Assembly: GCA_016193385.1 (NCBI GenBank) | Contig: JACPSF010000390.1 | Coordinates: 1-16,116 of the forward strand | DNA length: 16,116 nt | From: Deltaproteobacteria bacterium | GTDB taxonomy: Bacteria > Desulfobacterota_B > Binatia > UBA9968 | Direction of reading: 5' to 3' | Shown here: one piece after another, positions 1 to 5,907 of the stretch | Numbering within the stretch: the first letter of the stretch is position 1 | How the letters are laid out: every line of letters starts with the position of its first letter | Notes under the pieces: generated by a model | The model's database searches: none | The model's input: the letters and a program-made list of their open reading frames with translations, nothing else | Told to the model about the DNA's origin: nothing | Made by a program: the position numbers and the translations under genes

Positions 1-161
1 GGTGCTCCGTCGCCAGGGACCCCCAAACCCCCTTGGCTCGGCCCGGCTCGATCCGCCCCTCTTCATGTGCCCCTCTGTCATGTCTCCCTCTGGCCCTCCC
101 TACGCGCTTCGCGCCCTTCCGTCTCCCTCCAAGGGAGACTCCCCCATTATCCCTCCAAAAG

Positions 162-313
162 ACACGGACAATTCACGGACAGGATGGAGAAAAGTTTTAT
201 GCTGTGGGGACTTAGGATGGAACGTCTGATTGACTATCAGCAGGGAAGCTCTCTCTTGAGGCTCCCTATCGGCTACGCGCCTAAGCGTTTCTCTGTCCGC
301 CTTTTGTCCGTGT
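162..313. repeat. Long-spaced inverted repeat with doubled CGGACA boxes
   Basis: The left arm is 162-182. The right arm, read on the minus strand, is 293-313. They agree at 17 of 21 positions: the first ten bases (ACACGGACAA) and last seven (CGGACAG) are identical and the four between differ. Each arm contains CGGACA twice, 11 bp apart (one helical turn), so the whole has four similarly spaced boxes. This resembles a paired protein-binding site or element ends; no transposase or other known partner is in the window. Confidence 0.55.
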
Positions 314-326
314 GCTGTAGCCGATA
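267..326. repeat. 10-bp perfect inverted repeat
   Basis: TATCGGCTAC at 267-276 is exactly complementary to GTAGCCGATA at 317-326, with 40 bp between. The right arm of the CGGACA inverted repeat lies inside this loop, so the two repeats interleave. Transcription from either strand could form a long-loop hairpin. There is no T-run next to the right arm, so it is not a standard terminator. Confidence 0.5.
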
Positions 327-417
327 AATCCCCATGCCTTCCACCCAGGGAAACACCGATTGCTTGAAATGCTTGGGGTTTTTGGTAGCGTCTAGGCTGT
401 GGTTCGCTTGGAGAAGC

Positions 418-439
418 ACTCTTAATCAGCGGGTCCGGA
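418..439 (+). repeat. Direct repeat copy 1, tRNA-derived
   Basis: This 22-bp block matches 1367-1388 at 21 of 22 positions. It runs from the anticodon loop into the variable region and start of the T-stem of a tRNA, and diverges after TCCGGA. In this copy the loop reads CTCTTAA, which would be anticodon CUU (Lys). The upstream bases do not form the matching anticodon stem, so it is a fragment and not a gene. With copy 2 it brackets the toxin–antitoxin module. Confidence 0.6.
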
Positions 440-492
440 ATAACTTGTAGACCTGCCGTCTGGTAGCGACGGATCCCCGGGCTCAAGTTGAC

Positions 493-502
493 GTAGCGCT
501 AC
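493..502. promoter_or_regulatory. 10-bp palindrome upstream of antitoxin
   Basis: GTAGCGCTAC is a perfect palindrome about 100 bp upstream of the antitoxin start. It could be a secondary repressor site for the toxin–antitoxin module, but nothing beyond the symmetry supports this. Confidence 0.25.
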
Positions 503-557
503 CTCGGACCGTCCCCCGCGTCAAAACGGGCATTGGCGGGTTGATTTCCTATCGGCC

Positions 558-584
558 TTGACAAGGACCCAGGAAACAGATAAT
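558..584 (+). promoter_or_regulatory. Predicted promoter of toxin–antitoxin module
   Basis: A perfect -35 TTGACA at 558-563 is followed after 15 bp by GATAAT (579-584; five of six to TATAAT). The 15-bp spacer is short for sigma-70. Transcription would begin near 591, a few bases before the ATG at 594, giving an essentially leaderless mRNA. The in-frame TTG at 558 is part of the -35 box, which argues against it being the start codon. Confidence 0.45.
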
Positions 585-593
585 CAGATTATC
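579..593. promoter_or_regulatory. Likely antitoxin autoregulatory operator
   Basis: GATAAT and ATTATC form a perfect 6-bp inverted repeat around CAG, ending directly against the ATG at 594. The left arm is also the predicted -10 box. Antitoxins of the Phd/YefM type normally repress their own promoter at short palindromes, so binding here would block RNA polymerase. The role is inferred from position and symmetry. Confidence 0.5.
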
Positions 594-947
594 ATGAAAT
601 CAGTCAAAGCGGATGGTATTCCGGTTCAAAAAGGCCGGACAAAGGGAAAACGAAAACCAACCAGCCCCGTCGCTCATAAACCGGCTCACATTCTCTCGGC
701 GACGCAAGCAGCACGAACCTTCTCCGACCTGCTCAACCGCGTCCGCTACCGTGGCGAGGCGTTTGTGATCGAGCGGGGAGGCGAGCCTGTGTGTGAAATC
801 TCGCCGGTCAGGCCCCCTAGATTTACCGGAGCCGATTTGTTGGCATTGCTCCGCTCTCTGCCAAAACCCGACGCAGGCTTCTGGGATGCAGTGGAAGAAG
901 CAACTCGACAAGAGACTGGAGTCCCGGAATCAGCATGGGAGCGCTGA
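594..947 (+). CDS. Phd/YefM-like antitoxin (VapB role)
   Basis: Predicted antitoxin of 117 residues that should bind and neutralise the PIN toxin encoded next and repress the module's promoter. Residues 32-75 fit the Phd/YefM fold: an ILSATQAARTFSDLLNRV helix pair, then FVIERGGEPVCEISP. The tail 78-117, with FWDAVEEATRQ near 96-106, would be the toxin-binding segment. Residues 1-31 are an unusual lysine/arginine-rich extension (for example KGRTKGKRK). I chose ATG 594 over the upstream in-frame TTG 558 because the TTG lies in the predicted -35 box. No Shine–Dalgarno is suitably placed (AGGAAA ends near 575), which fits a leaderless start. The toxin start overlaps its last 13 nt. The Phd/YefM assignment is fairly safe; the pairing rests on context. 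Confidence 0.75.
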   Translation: MKSVKADGIPVQKGRTKGKRKPTSPVAHKPAHILSATQAARTFSDLLNRVRYRGEAFVIERGGEPVCEISPVRPPRFTGADLLALLRSLPKPDAGFWDAVEEATRQETGVPESAWER

Positions 948-1336
948 TCGACTCAAGCGTTCTGATTGCCGCAGAACGCGGACAGCTCGACCTTGGAGCG
1001 TTGCTTGCCGAGCACGCGGAAGAAGATTTCGCTATCTCAGCGGTCACCGCGTCAGAGTTACTCCACGGTGTGCACCGGGCAAGGACGCCAGCACAACGGA
1101 ACCGCCGGGAAGCATTTGTGGAGGGGCTGTTGGCTCGGCTTCCGGTGATCCCCTTTGATCTTCTGGCGGCTCGCATCCATGCGCGCCTCTCAGCAGAGCT
1201 GGCCACGAGAAACGTAGTCATCGGACCGTATGACCTGTTGATTGCGTCGACAGCCATTGCCAAGGGGTACGGTGTTGCCACCCGCGATGAGCGAAGCTTC
1301 CCCAAGATCCCCAGCCTTTCCCTCCTGCGCTGGTGA
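935..1336 (+). CDS. vapC: PIN-domain ribonuclease toxin, VapC family
   Basis: A 133-residue PIN-domain protein of standard VapC length. The expected acidic metal-binding residues are visible: D6 in LIDSSVLI, E41 in TASELLHGV, D100 in GPYDLLIASTA and D118 in ATRDERSF. VapC toxins are Mg2+-dependent endoribonucleases that cut tRNA anticodon loops or rRNA and stop translation until the antitoxin binds. The ATG at 935 lies inside the antitoxin gene (13-nt overlap), implying translational coupling; GGAG at 918-921 is a distant possible ribosome binding site. The module lies between two tRNA-derived direct repeats, suggesting it came with an integrative element. The family call is strong; the RNA target cannot be read from the sequence. 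Confidence 0.88.
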   Translation: MGALIDSSVLIAAERGQLDLGALLAEHAEEDFAISAVTASELLHGVHRARTPAQRNRREAFVEGLLARLPVIPFDLLAARIHARLSAELATRNVVIGPYDLLIASTAIAKGYGVATRDERSFPKIPSLSLLRW

Positions 1337-1366
1337 AATGACGATATTAGTCGGGTCATTGTCGGG

Positions 1367-1412
1367 ACTCCTAATCAGCGGGTCCGGAGTTCGAGTCTTT
1401 GGCGGCCCACCA
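1367..1412 (+). pseudogene. tRNA 3' half (Arg/Lys-type), likely att remnant
   Basis: From 1368 the sequence follows tRNA layout exactly: anticodon loop CTCCTAA (1368-1374), 3' anticodon strand TCAGC, variable region GGGTC, T-stem and loop CGGAG-TTCGAGT-CTTTG (1385-1401), acceptor strand GCGGCCC (1402-1408), discriminator A and CCA (1410-1412). No matching 5' half is present: the bases before 1367 form neither GCTGA nor a GGGCCGC acceptor strand. Two G·U pairs in the T-stem suggest decay. Starting at the anticodon loop and ending at CCA is typical of the tRNA part carried by a tyrosine-recombinase attachment site. Bases 1367-1388 are direct repeat copy 2. The element would lie to the left. Confidence 0.7.
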
Positions 1413-1570
1413 AATCATCAACCCACCGTGAAGGCGCCTGTTTTGCCTCCCGAGGCCTAAAGTAACTTTCATACTGACTCAGTCTTCCCCGGCACGCGGC
1501 AAACAGTTCCCCAGCCATTGATCTGGTACGCGTGTTGCATCCTCCGGGTGAACAGAAAGCGGGGTGAGCT

Positions 1571-2947
1571 ATGTCTACGGATTCCTTGGCTGAGGAGCTG
1601 GCCCGGACGCTACGGGTCGCCCACCTGCTGGGCCTGGTAAGCCTGGTCGGTCATGGCAGCGTAAGAGTCGGGCCGGAAAAGATTCTCGTAACGCCGGGGA
1701 GGGGCTCGGGCAGCCCGCCGCCGAACCGGCTGCGCGCTTCCGACTTGCTGGCGGTCGAAATGGATGGGCGAGTGGTGGAGGGGAAATTCCCTGCTCCACG
1801 TGATCTCGCCATGCATTTGGCTGTCTACCGCGCCCGGCCGGACGTTAGCGCAGTATTGCATACGCACCAGCCTGAGATGCTCGCCTTCGGGCTGGTGGAG
1901 CGGGAGCTGCTCGCTTTGGCCCATCAGGGCGCTGACCTGATCCAGTCACCTCTGCCACGCTACGGCCGCGGGGAGCTCGTCACCACGCCAGGTCAGGCCG
2001 ATGCCCTTGCTCGCGTCCTGGGTCGGGCTCCAGCCTGTCAGCTCCCTGGCCACGGACTGCTTGTCGTGGGCTCTGGGTTGGCCGAGGTGCTTTGCCGCGC
2101 CCAGCAACTGGAGGAGCTTGCGAGGATGAGCCGTCTTGCGGCTTCCATGGGAAAACTGAAAACCGTTAGCCGCCGGCACGCCGAGCGCATAGCCGCGCAA
2201 AGAGCCGGGATGGAAGACTTCCGTGCTTATTATGCCACCCTGGATCCGGGTCCGCAGCCATCGCCGCCACCAAGTCCAAGCCCGGACTCGACCGAGGGCA
2301 TCAAGGAGTTGGTGGCAAGCGCTTGCCATATCCTGCGGCGCTTCGGCGTCGTCCGGCATTTGGAGCATGTAAGCCACCGCCTGCCCAACTCGGATCGATT
2401 TGTCATCAGCCCGCGCGGTGATCTCGGGCGGCTGCAAGCTGAAGAGCTGGCAACCGTCGATATGGCGGGCCATTGGGTGAACGGTCCCCTGGAGCCTCCC
2501 CCCTTCCGCTTCCTCCACCGTGACATCTTTATGGCTAGACCCGATGTCCGCGCGATCGTTCACACACACGAGACCTACGGTCGCCTCTACCCTGCCGCCG
2601 GGCTTGAGATCCCGCCCGTTCATCGAACAGGCGCCGAAGTCGTGCGCCATGATTTGCCGGTCTTCGACGTACCCGACCTTATCTTTGACGAAGGGCCAAG
2701 GCGGGCGGTGCTCGCCTTGCTCGGCCAAGGGCCCATCGTTCATGAGCAAGCTCATGGTACCGACTATGTGGCGGCGACTGTCGAGGAGGCCACAGCCGCA
2801 GCGCTTCACCGTGAGTGGATTGCGGAACTGCATCACCGTGCAGCGCAGCTCGGCACGCCGCAAGCGTTGAGCCACTCTTTGATCGCGCAGTTGCCCTATG
2901 AGGAACCTTCCGCGGGGGAGTGGTGGGATTATTGGTTGGGGCTTTGA
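1571..2947 (+). CDS. Tandem class II aldolase/adducin-domain protein
   Basis: 458 residues with two class II aldolase/adducin domains (about 5-200 and 242-430) joined by a proline-rich linker (227-239). Family members are usually single-domain Zn enzymes of 200-260 residues that cleave or epimerise sugar phosphates or decarboxylate related substrates. Domain 1 has the Zn ligands H97, H99 (VLHTHQP) and H161 (LPGHG), with D78 where FucA has its catalytic Glu. Domain 2 has H331, H333 (VHTHETYG) and H395 (QAHGTDY), but F312 replaces that Glu, so it may be non-catalytic or use other chemistry. ATG 1571 follows a weak GGGGTGAG ribosome binding site. It stands alone, convergent with a RidA-family gene. 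The substrate is unknown. Confidence 0.8.
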   Translation: MSTDSLAEELARTLRVAHLLGLVSLVGHGSVRVGPEKILVTPGRGSGSPPPNRLRASDLLAVEMDGRVVEGKFPAPRDLAMHLAVYRARPDVSAVLHTHQPEMLAFGLVERELLALAHQGADLIQSPLPRYGRGELVTTPGQADALARVLGRAPACQLPGHGLLVVGSGLAEVLCRAQQLEELARMSRLAASMGKLKTVSRRHAERIAAQRAGMEDFRAYYATLDPGPQPSPPPSPSPDSTEGIKELVASACHILRRFGVVRHLEHVSHRLPNSDRFVISPRGDLGRLQAEELATVDMAGHWVNGPLEPPPFRFLHRDIFMARPDVRAIVHTHETYGRLYPAAGLEIPPVHRTGAEVVRHDLPVFDVPDLIFDEGPRRAVLALLGQGPIVHEQAHGTDYVAATVEEATAAALHREWIAELHHRAAQLGTPQALSHSLIAQLPYEEPSAGEWWDYWLGL

Positions 2948-3027
2948 TGGAATCCGCAGGTGAAAAAATCCTAGCGGAGCACAAACCATCTGGCCCTTGC
3001 ACGAATAGAGATGCGGTTGGGTCTGCC

Positions 3028-3429
3028 TTATAGAACCGCCAAGCCTTCGATTTCCACCTTTGCTCCTGGTTCGTAAAGGCTCTTGACCTCGACCAGTGTC
3101 ATGGTGGGAAAGTGTTTTCCCATATGTCGGCGGTAGGCTAGCCCCAACTCTTTCTGAGCGGCGAGGTAAGCCTCTTTGTCGGTGACGTAGAGGTTGAGTT
3201 TAACGATGCTTTCAGGCTCGCCGCCCGCCGCTTTCACAACGGCGAGGATATTTTCCAGAGCCTTGTCAAACTGGGCGACGATATCGTCTTCTCCTACGAG
3301 ACGGCCCTCTTGGTCCCACCCCACTTGTCCGCCAAGAAAGACCAGGGTAGCTGGCCCGGTGATTTTAATTCCATGGTTGTACCCTCTGGGCTGCACCAGT
3401 TGCGGCGGGTTGATAACGATCGATTCCAT
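3028..3429 (-). CDS. RidA/YjgF/UK114-family protein lacking active-site Arg
   Basis: 133 residues with the RidA fold: VFLGGQVGWDQEG (30-42), FDKALENILAVVKAAGGEPESIVKLNLYVTD in the middle, and the C-terminal KVEIEGLAV strand. RidA proper hydrolyses reactive imines and enamines made by PLP enzymes, using an arginine (R105 in E. coli, in FPARSCVEV). Here the aligned segment reads FPTMTLVEV, so the arginine is M110. This places the protein among Rid relatives without proven deaminase activity. The ATG at 3429 is chosen because GGGAGG lies 7 nt upstream; a frame seven codons longer begins before that site. ATTTTA at 3466-3471 reads TAAAAT on the minus strand and may be its -10 box. It is convergent with the aldolase-domain gene. 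Confidence 0.85.
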   Translation of the reverse strand: MESIVINPPQLVQPRGYNHGIKITGPATLVFLGGQVGWDQEGRLVGEDDIVAQFDKALENILAVVKAAGGEPESIVKLNLYVTDKEAYLAAQKELGLAYRRHMGKHFPTMTLVEVKSLYEPGAKVEIEGLAVL

Positions 3430-3823
3430 GACTGATCCTCCCGTATCCAATTCAATGCGTGGTTGATTTTAATTGAACCGAATCACATATACCAGACTTC
3501 CATTCCACAAGGGTTGACTTTCTAGGAAATAGGAAGAGAAGGCCCGCTTTTTTCCAAATTATGGGAATGGAGTCTCTATCCGACAATACAGAAGGTCTCC
3601 CGGTGTTACGCGCCGCTATCCGGGCGACTTCTGTCCTAAAAAGGATTTCACAGACCGGATCTTTTCCGCGATTCGCTCTCGCCTTGTGGACAAAACTTTA
3701 ATGATTACTTGACATGCTTTCTTTTGTTCCTTACTCTTCTTCCTTGGCAGGATCGCTTGTGGGGCTTCTTAAGCGCGGCGGGTCAGGAGCCGAAGCTATT
3801 CTAGCCCGCTGATCTTGTGGGGT
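3430..3823. other. Divergent intergenic region
   Basis: 394 bp without a gene lie between the RidA-family gene (leftward) and tRNA-Leu (rightward). The left edge carries the ridA ribosome binding site and a possible -10 box at 3466-3471. The right part has a predicted sigma-70 promoter at 3709-3737. The middle (3500-3700) is more AT-rich than the genes around it; I see no repeat or conserved RNA in it. Confidence 0.6.
3709..3737 (+). promoter_or_regulatory. Predicted promoter of tRNA-Leu–tig–clpP–clpX–lon
   Basis: TTGACA at 3709-3714 is a perfect -35 box. A 17-bp spacer leads to TACTCT (3732-3737), which keeps the first, second and last bases of TATAAT. It is the best promoter upstream of tRNA-Leu and, as only 35 nt separate the tRNA from tig, probably serves the whole cluster. 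Confidence 0.5.
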
Positions 3824-3907
3824 GCGAGAGTGGCGGAATTGGCAGACGCACTAGACTTAGGATCTAGCGGGTAACCCGTGGGGGTTCGAGTCCCCCCTCT
3901 CGCACCA
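3824..3907 (+). tRNA. tRNA-Leu (UAG)
   Basis: An 84-nt class II tRNA. The acceptor arms GCGAGAG and CTCTCGC pair fully. The anticodon stem CTAGA/TCTAG encloses loop CTTAGGA with anticodon TAG, reading CUA-type leucine codons. A long variable arm follows, then GGGGGTTCGAGTCCCCC as T-arm. CCA is encoded (3905-3907). It lies 35 nt before tig and is probably processed from the same transcript. Confidence 0.97.
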
Positions 3908-3942
3908 CAGACCATGGTTCCCCTCATACCGACTCATCGAAG

Positions 3943-5259
3943 ATGAAAGTCGACCTCGACATCTTAAGCCCAATTCGGCGCAGAATCCGCGTGGAGCTCC
4001 CTGCGCAGGCAGTCAACGAGGAATTTTTGCGCACTTACGAAGGTCTCGGCAGGCGCGTGAAGATCCGCGGGTTTCGCCCCGGCAAGGCGCCACGTTCTCT
4101 GCTGGAAGGCCTCTATGGGGACGAGGTTCGAGGCCAGGTTCGCTCGCGTTTGGTCGAGCAATCCCTAAGCGAGATCATCAAAGAGAAGGCGCTCAGGGTG
4201 GTCTCCCATCCTGAAGTGGAGGCCGATCCCTTGGAGGAAGGCAGGACCTTCACCTTTTCGGCGGTGGTTGAGGTCAAGCCAGACATCGAGGCGAAAAACT
4301 ATCTGGGGTTAGAGGTCGAAAGAGTCAAACTCAAGGTGGAAGATGAGCAGGTGGACGAGGCGCTTCGCCGTCTGCAGCACAGCCACGCCCAACTGGAACC
4401 CGTGGAGGGGCGCGACGCGGCTGAGCGAGGGGATTTCGTGGTGCTCGATTTTACCGGCTTCGTCGGCGGCAAACCGTTTTCGGGAGGCGAGGCCCGAAAC
4501 TATCCTGTTGAGATCGGCAGCGGCGATGCGCTGCCGCAGTTTGAAGCGGCCCTCATTGGGTTGAAAAAGGATGGGGAACATAATATTAGTGTCGCGTACC
4601 CCGAAGATTATTCCAATCGAGAGCTAGCGGGAAAAGTGGTTGAGTTTTCCGTTATCGTCCGGGACATCAAAAAAAAGATCCTGCCTCCTCTCGATGATGA
4701 GTTTGCCAAGGACCACGGCGAATGCGGCTCTCTTGAGGAGTTGCGCCAGAAAATCCGTGCCCGTCTGGAGAGCGAGTTCAAAGAGATTCAGACGAGAGAC
4801 CTGAAAGAACAGCTGCTCGCCCGCTTGATCGAGGGCCATTCCTTCGAGGTTCCAGCCGCCATGGTGGAGCACCAGCTTCGCTATCTGTTGGAACGCCAGC
4901 AGGGGCGCCTCGGGAACGAGGGGACTGGCCAAGTGCCGGTGCCGGAGCGGCTGCGGAAAGAGTTGGAGCCGCAGGCCGAGCGCCAGGTGCGCGCTACGCT
5001 CTTGGTCGAGAAGATTGCGCAGCTGGAAAAGATCTCGGTTTCGGACGATGAGCTCCGAGAGCGGATCGATCAAATGGCGCGGTCAGCCGGGGAGAAGGGA
5101 CCGACCGTGCACCGCATCTATGCCCGGGACGATGCACGAGAGGACCTTCGCTCGCAGATGGTTTTCGAGCGGACGGTTGATATGTTATTCGACCATGCCA
5201 AAGTGACCGAGAAGGATTGGAGCGGGTCAAAGGTTGATGCGCAGGGTAAAAAAAGTTAG
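3943..5259 (+). CDS. tig: Trigger factor (ribosome-bound chaperone, PPIase)
   Basis: Ribosome-associated chaperone that binds nascent chains at the exit tunnel beside L23. At 438 residues it has normal length (about 430). The ribosome-docking signature GFRPGKAP is at 43-50. The FKBP-type prolyl isomerase domain spans about 160-242 (GDFVVLDFTGFVGGKPFSGG, then IGSGDALPQFEAALIGLKKDGE). The alpha-helical C-terminal cradle follows to about 420, with a short charged tail. The ATG at 3943 gives the usual N-terminus (MKVDLDILSP) but has only a weak ribosome binding site. It heads tig–clpP–clpX–lon, so chaperone and proteases are likely co-expressed. Confidence 0.97.
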   Translation: MKVDLDILSPIRRRIRVELPAQAVNEEFLRTYEGLGRRVKIRGFRPGKAPRSLLEGLYGDEVRGQVRSRLVEQSLSEIIKEKALRVVSHPEVEADPLEEGRTFTFSAVVEVKPDIEAKNYLGLEVERVKLKVEDEQVDEALRRLQHSHAQLEPVEGRDAAERGDFVVLDFTGFVGGKPFSGGEARNYPVEIGSGDALPQFEAALIGLKKDGEHNISVAYPEDYSNRELAGKVVEFSVIVRDIKKKILPPLDDEFAKDHGECGSLEELRQKIRARLESEFKEIQTRDLKEQLLARLIEGHSFEVPAAMVEHQLRYLLERQQGRLGNEGTGQVPVPERLRKELEPQAERQVRATLLVEKIAQLEKISVSDDELRERIDQMARSAGEKGPTVHRIYARDDAREDLRSQMVFERTVDMLFDHAKVTEKDWSGSKVDAQGKKS

Positions 5260-5292
5260 AATGCTTTAGGTGCGGAAGGATTGATCCCGAAG

Positions 5293-5895
5293 ATGAACTT
5301 TATCCCGATCGTCGTCGAGCAAACGGGGCGGGGCGAAAGAGCCTATGACATCTACTCACGCTTGCTCAAGGACCGGATCGTCTTTTTGGGGACGGTGATC
5401 ACGGACGAGGTGGCCAATTTGATTACCGCCCAGCTCCTTTTTCTGGAGTCTGAGGATCCGGAGCGGGATATTTATTTCTACATCAACACCCCCGGGGGCT
5501 CGGTGACCGCGGGTCTCGCTATCTACGATACCATGCAGTACGTGAAGCCTCAGATCTCGACGGTCTGCATCGGTCAGGCCGCCAGCATGGGAGCCCTCCT
5601 TTTAGCGGCGGGGACGAAGGGAAAGCGTTATGCGCTTCCCCACGCCCGGATCATGATCCACCAGCCTTTGGGGGGCTTTCAGGGCACAGCGGCCGACGTG
5701 GATATTCAGGCGCGCGAGATCCTGCGTATGAGGGAAGAGCTTAACAACATCCTGATGCTACATACGGGACAGAGCCTGAAGCGAATCGAGAAGGATACGG
5801 ATCGCGACCTTTTCATGAGCGGGAAGCAGGCCATGGAGTACGGCTTGGTGGATGAGGTGATCGTGAACCGGCCGGAAACCAGTTCCAAGAAGTGA
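5293..5895 (+). CDS. clpP: ATP-dependent Clp protease proteolytic subunit
   Basis: Serine peptidase that forms the double-heptamer chamber fed by ClpX. With ATG 5293 it has 200 residues and the triad S98 (GQAASMGA), H123 (RIMIHQP) and D172 (DTDRDLFMS), nearly the same numbers as the mature E. coli enzyme. The N-terminus [24 protein letters not shown] is typical of forms with little or no propeptide. A TTG at 5281 could add four residues, but GGAAGGA (5274-5280) abuts it directly, whereas the ATG lies 12 nt downstream of that ribosome binding site. It sits 33 nt after tig and 12 nt before clpX, so is clearly in one operon. Confidence 0.97.
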   Translation: MNFIPIVVEQTGRGERAYDIYSRLLKDRIVFLGTVITDEVANLITAQLLFLESEDPERDIYFYINTPGGSVTAGLAIYDTMQYVKPQISTVCIGQAASMGALLLAAGTKGKRYALPHARIMIHQPLGGFQGTAADVDIQAREILRMREELNNILMLHTGQSLKRIEKDTDRDLFMSGKQAMEYGLVDEVIVNRPETSSKK

Positions 5896-5907
5896 GGCGG
5901 ATATTCT

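Larger units (their letters stand above)
1..557. other. Gene-free accessory DNA with inverted repeats
   Basis: I see no convincing gene in this stretch. The open frames on both strands are short, lack ribosome binding sites and translate to low-complexity sequence without family motifs. It does hold structure: two interleaved inverted repeats (162-182 with 293-313, and 267-276 with 317-326), a hairpin-capable GGGAAGC…GCTCCC segment at 243-266, a 22-bp tRNA-derived repeat at 418-439 and a 10-bp palindrome at 493-502. I infer decayed island DNA rather than a functional locus. Confidence 0.5.

Noticed and set aside
100..486. 128-codon minus-strand open frame
   Set aside because: No ribosome binding site or family motif; it runs through the inverted repeats and the tRNA-derived repeat, so is unlikely to be coding.
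823..1359. 178-codon minus-strand open frame opposite the PIN toxin
   Set aside because: Shadow frame: the plus strand carries the conserved PIN and antitoxin motifs in the same interval.
1368..1412. Complete tRNA-Arg gene
   Set aside because: The 5' half (acceptor, D-arm and 5' anticodon strand) is not present upstream, so it can only be a fragment.
1946..2989. 347-codon minus-strand open frame opposite the aldolase-domain gene
   Set aside because: Produced by GC-rich codon bias on the other strand; the plus frame has clear HTH motifs of the aldolase family.
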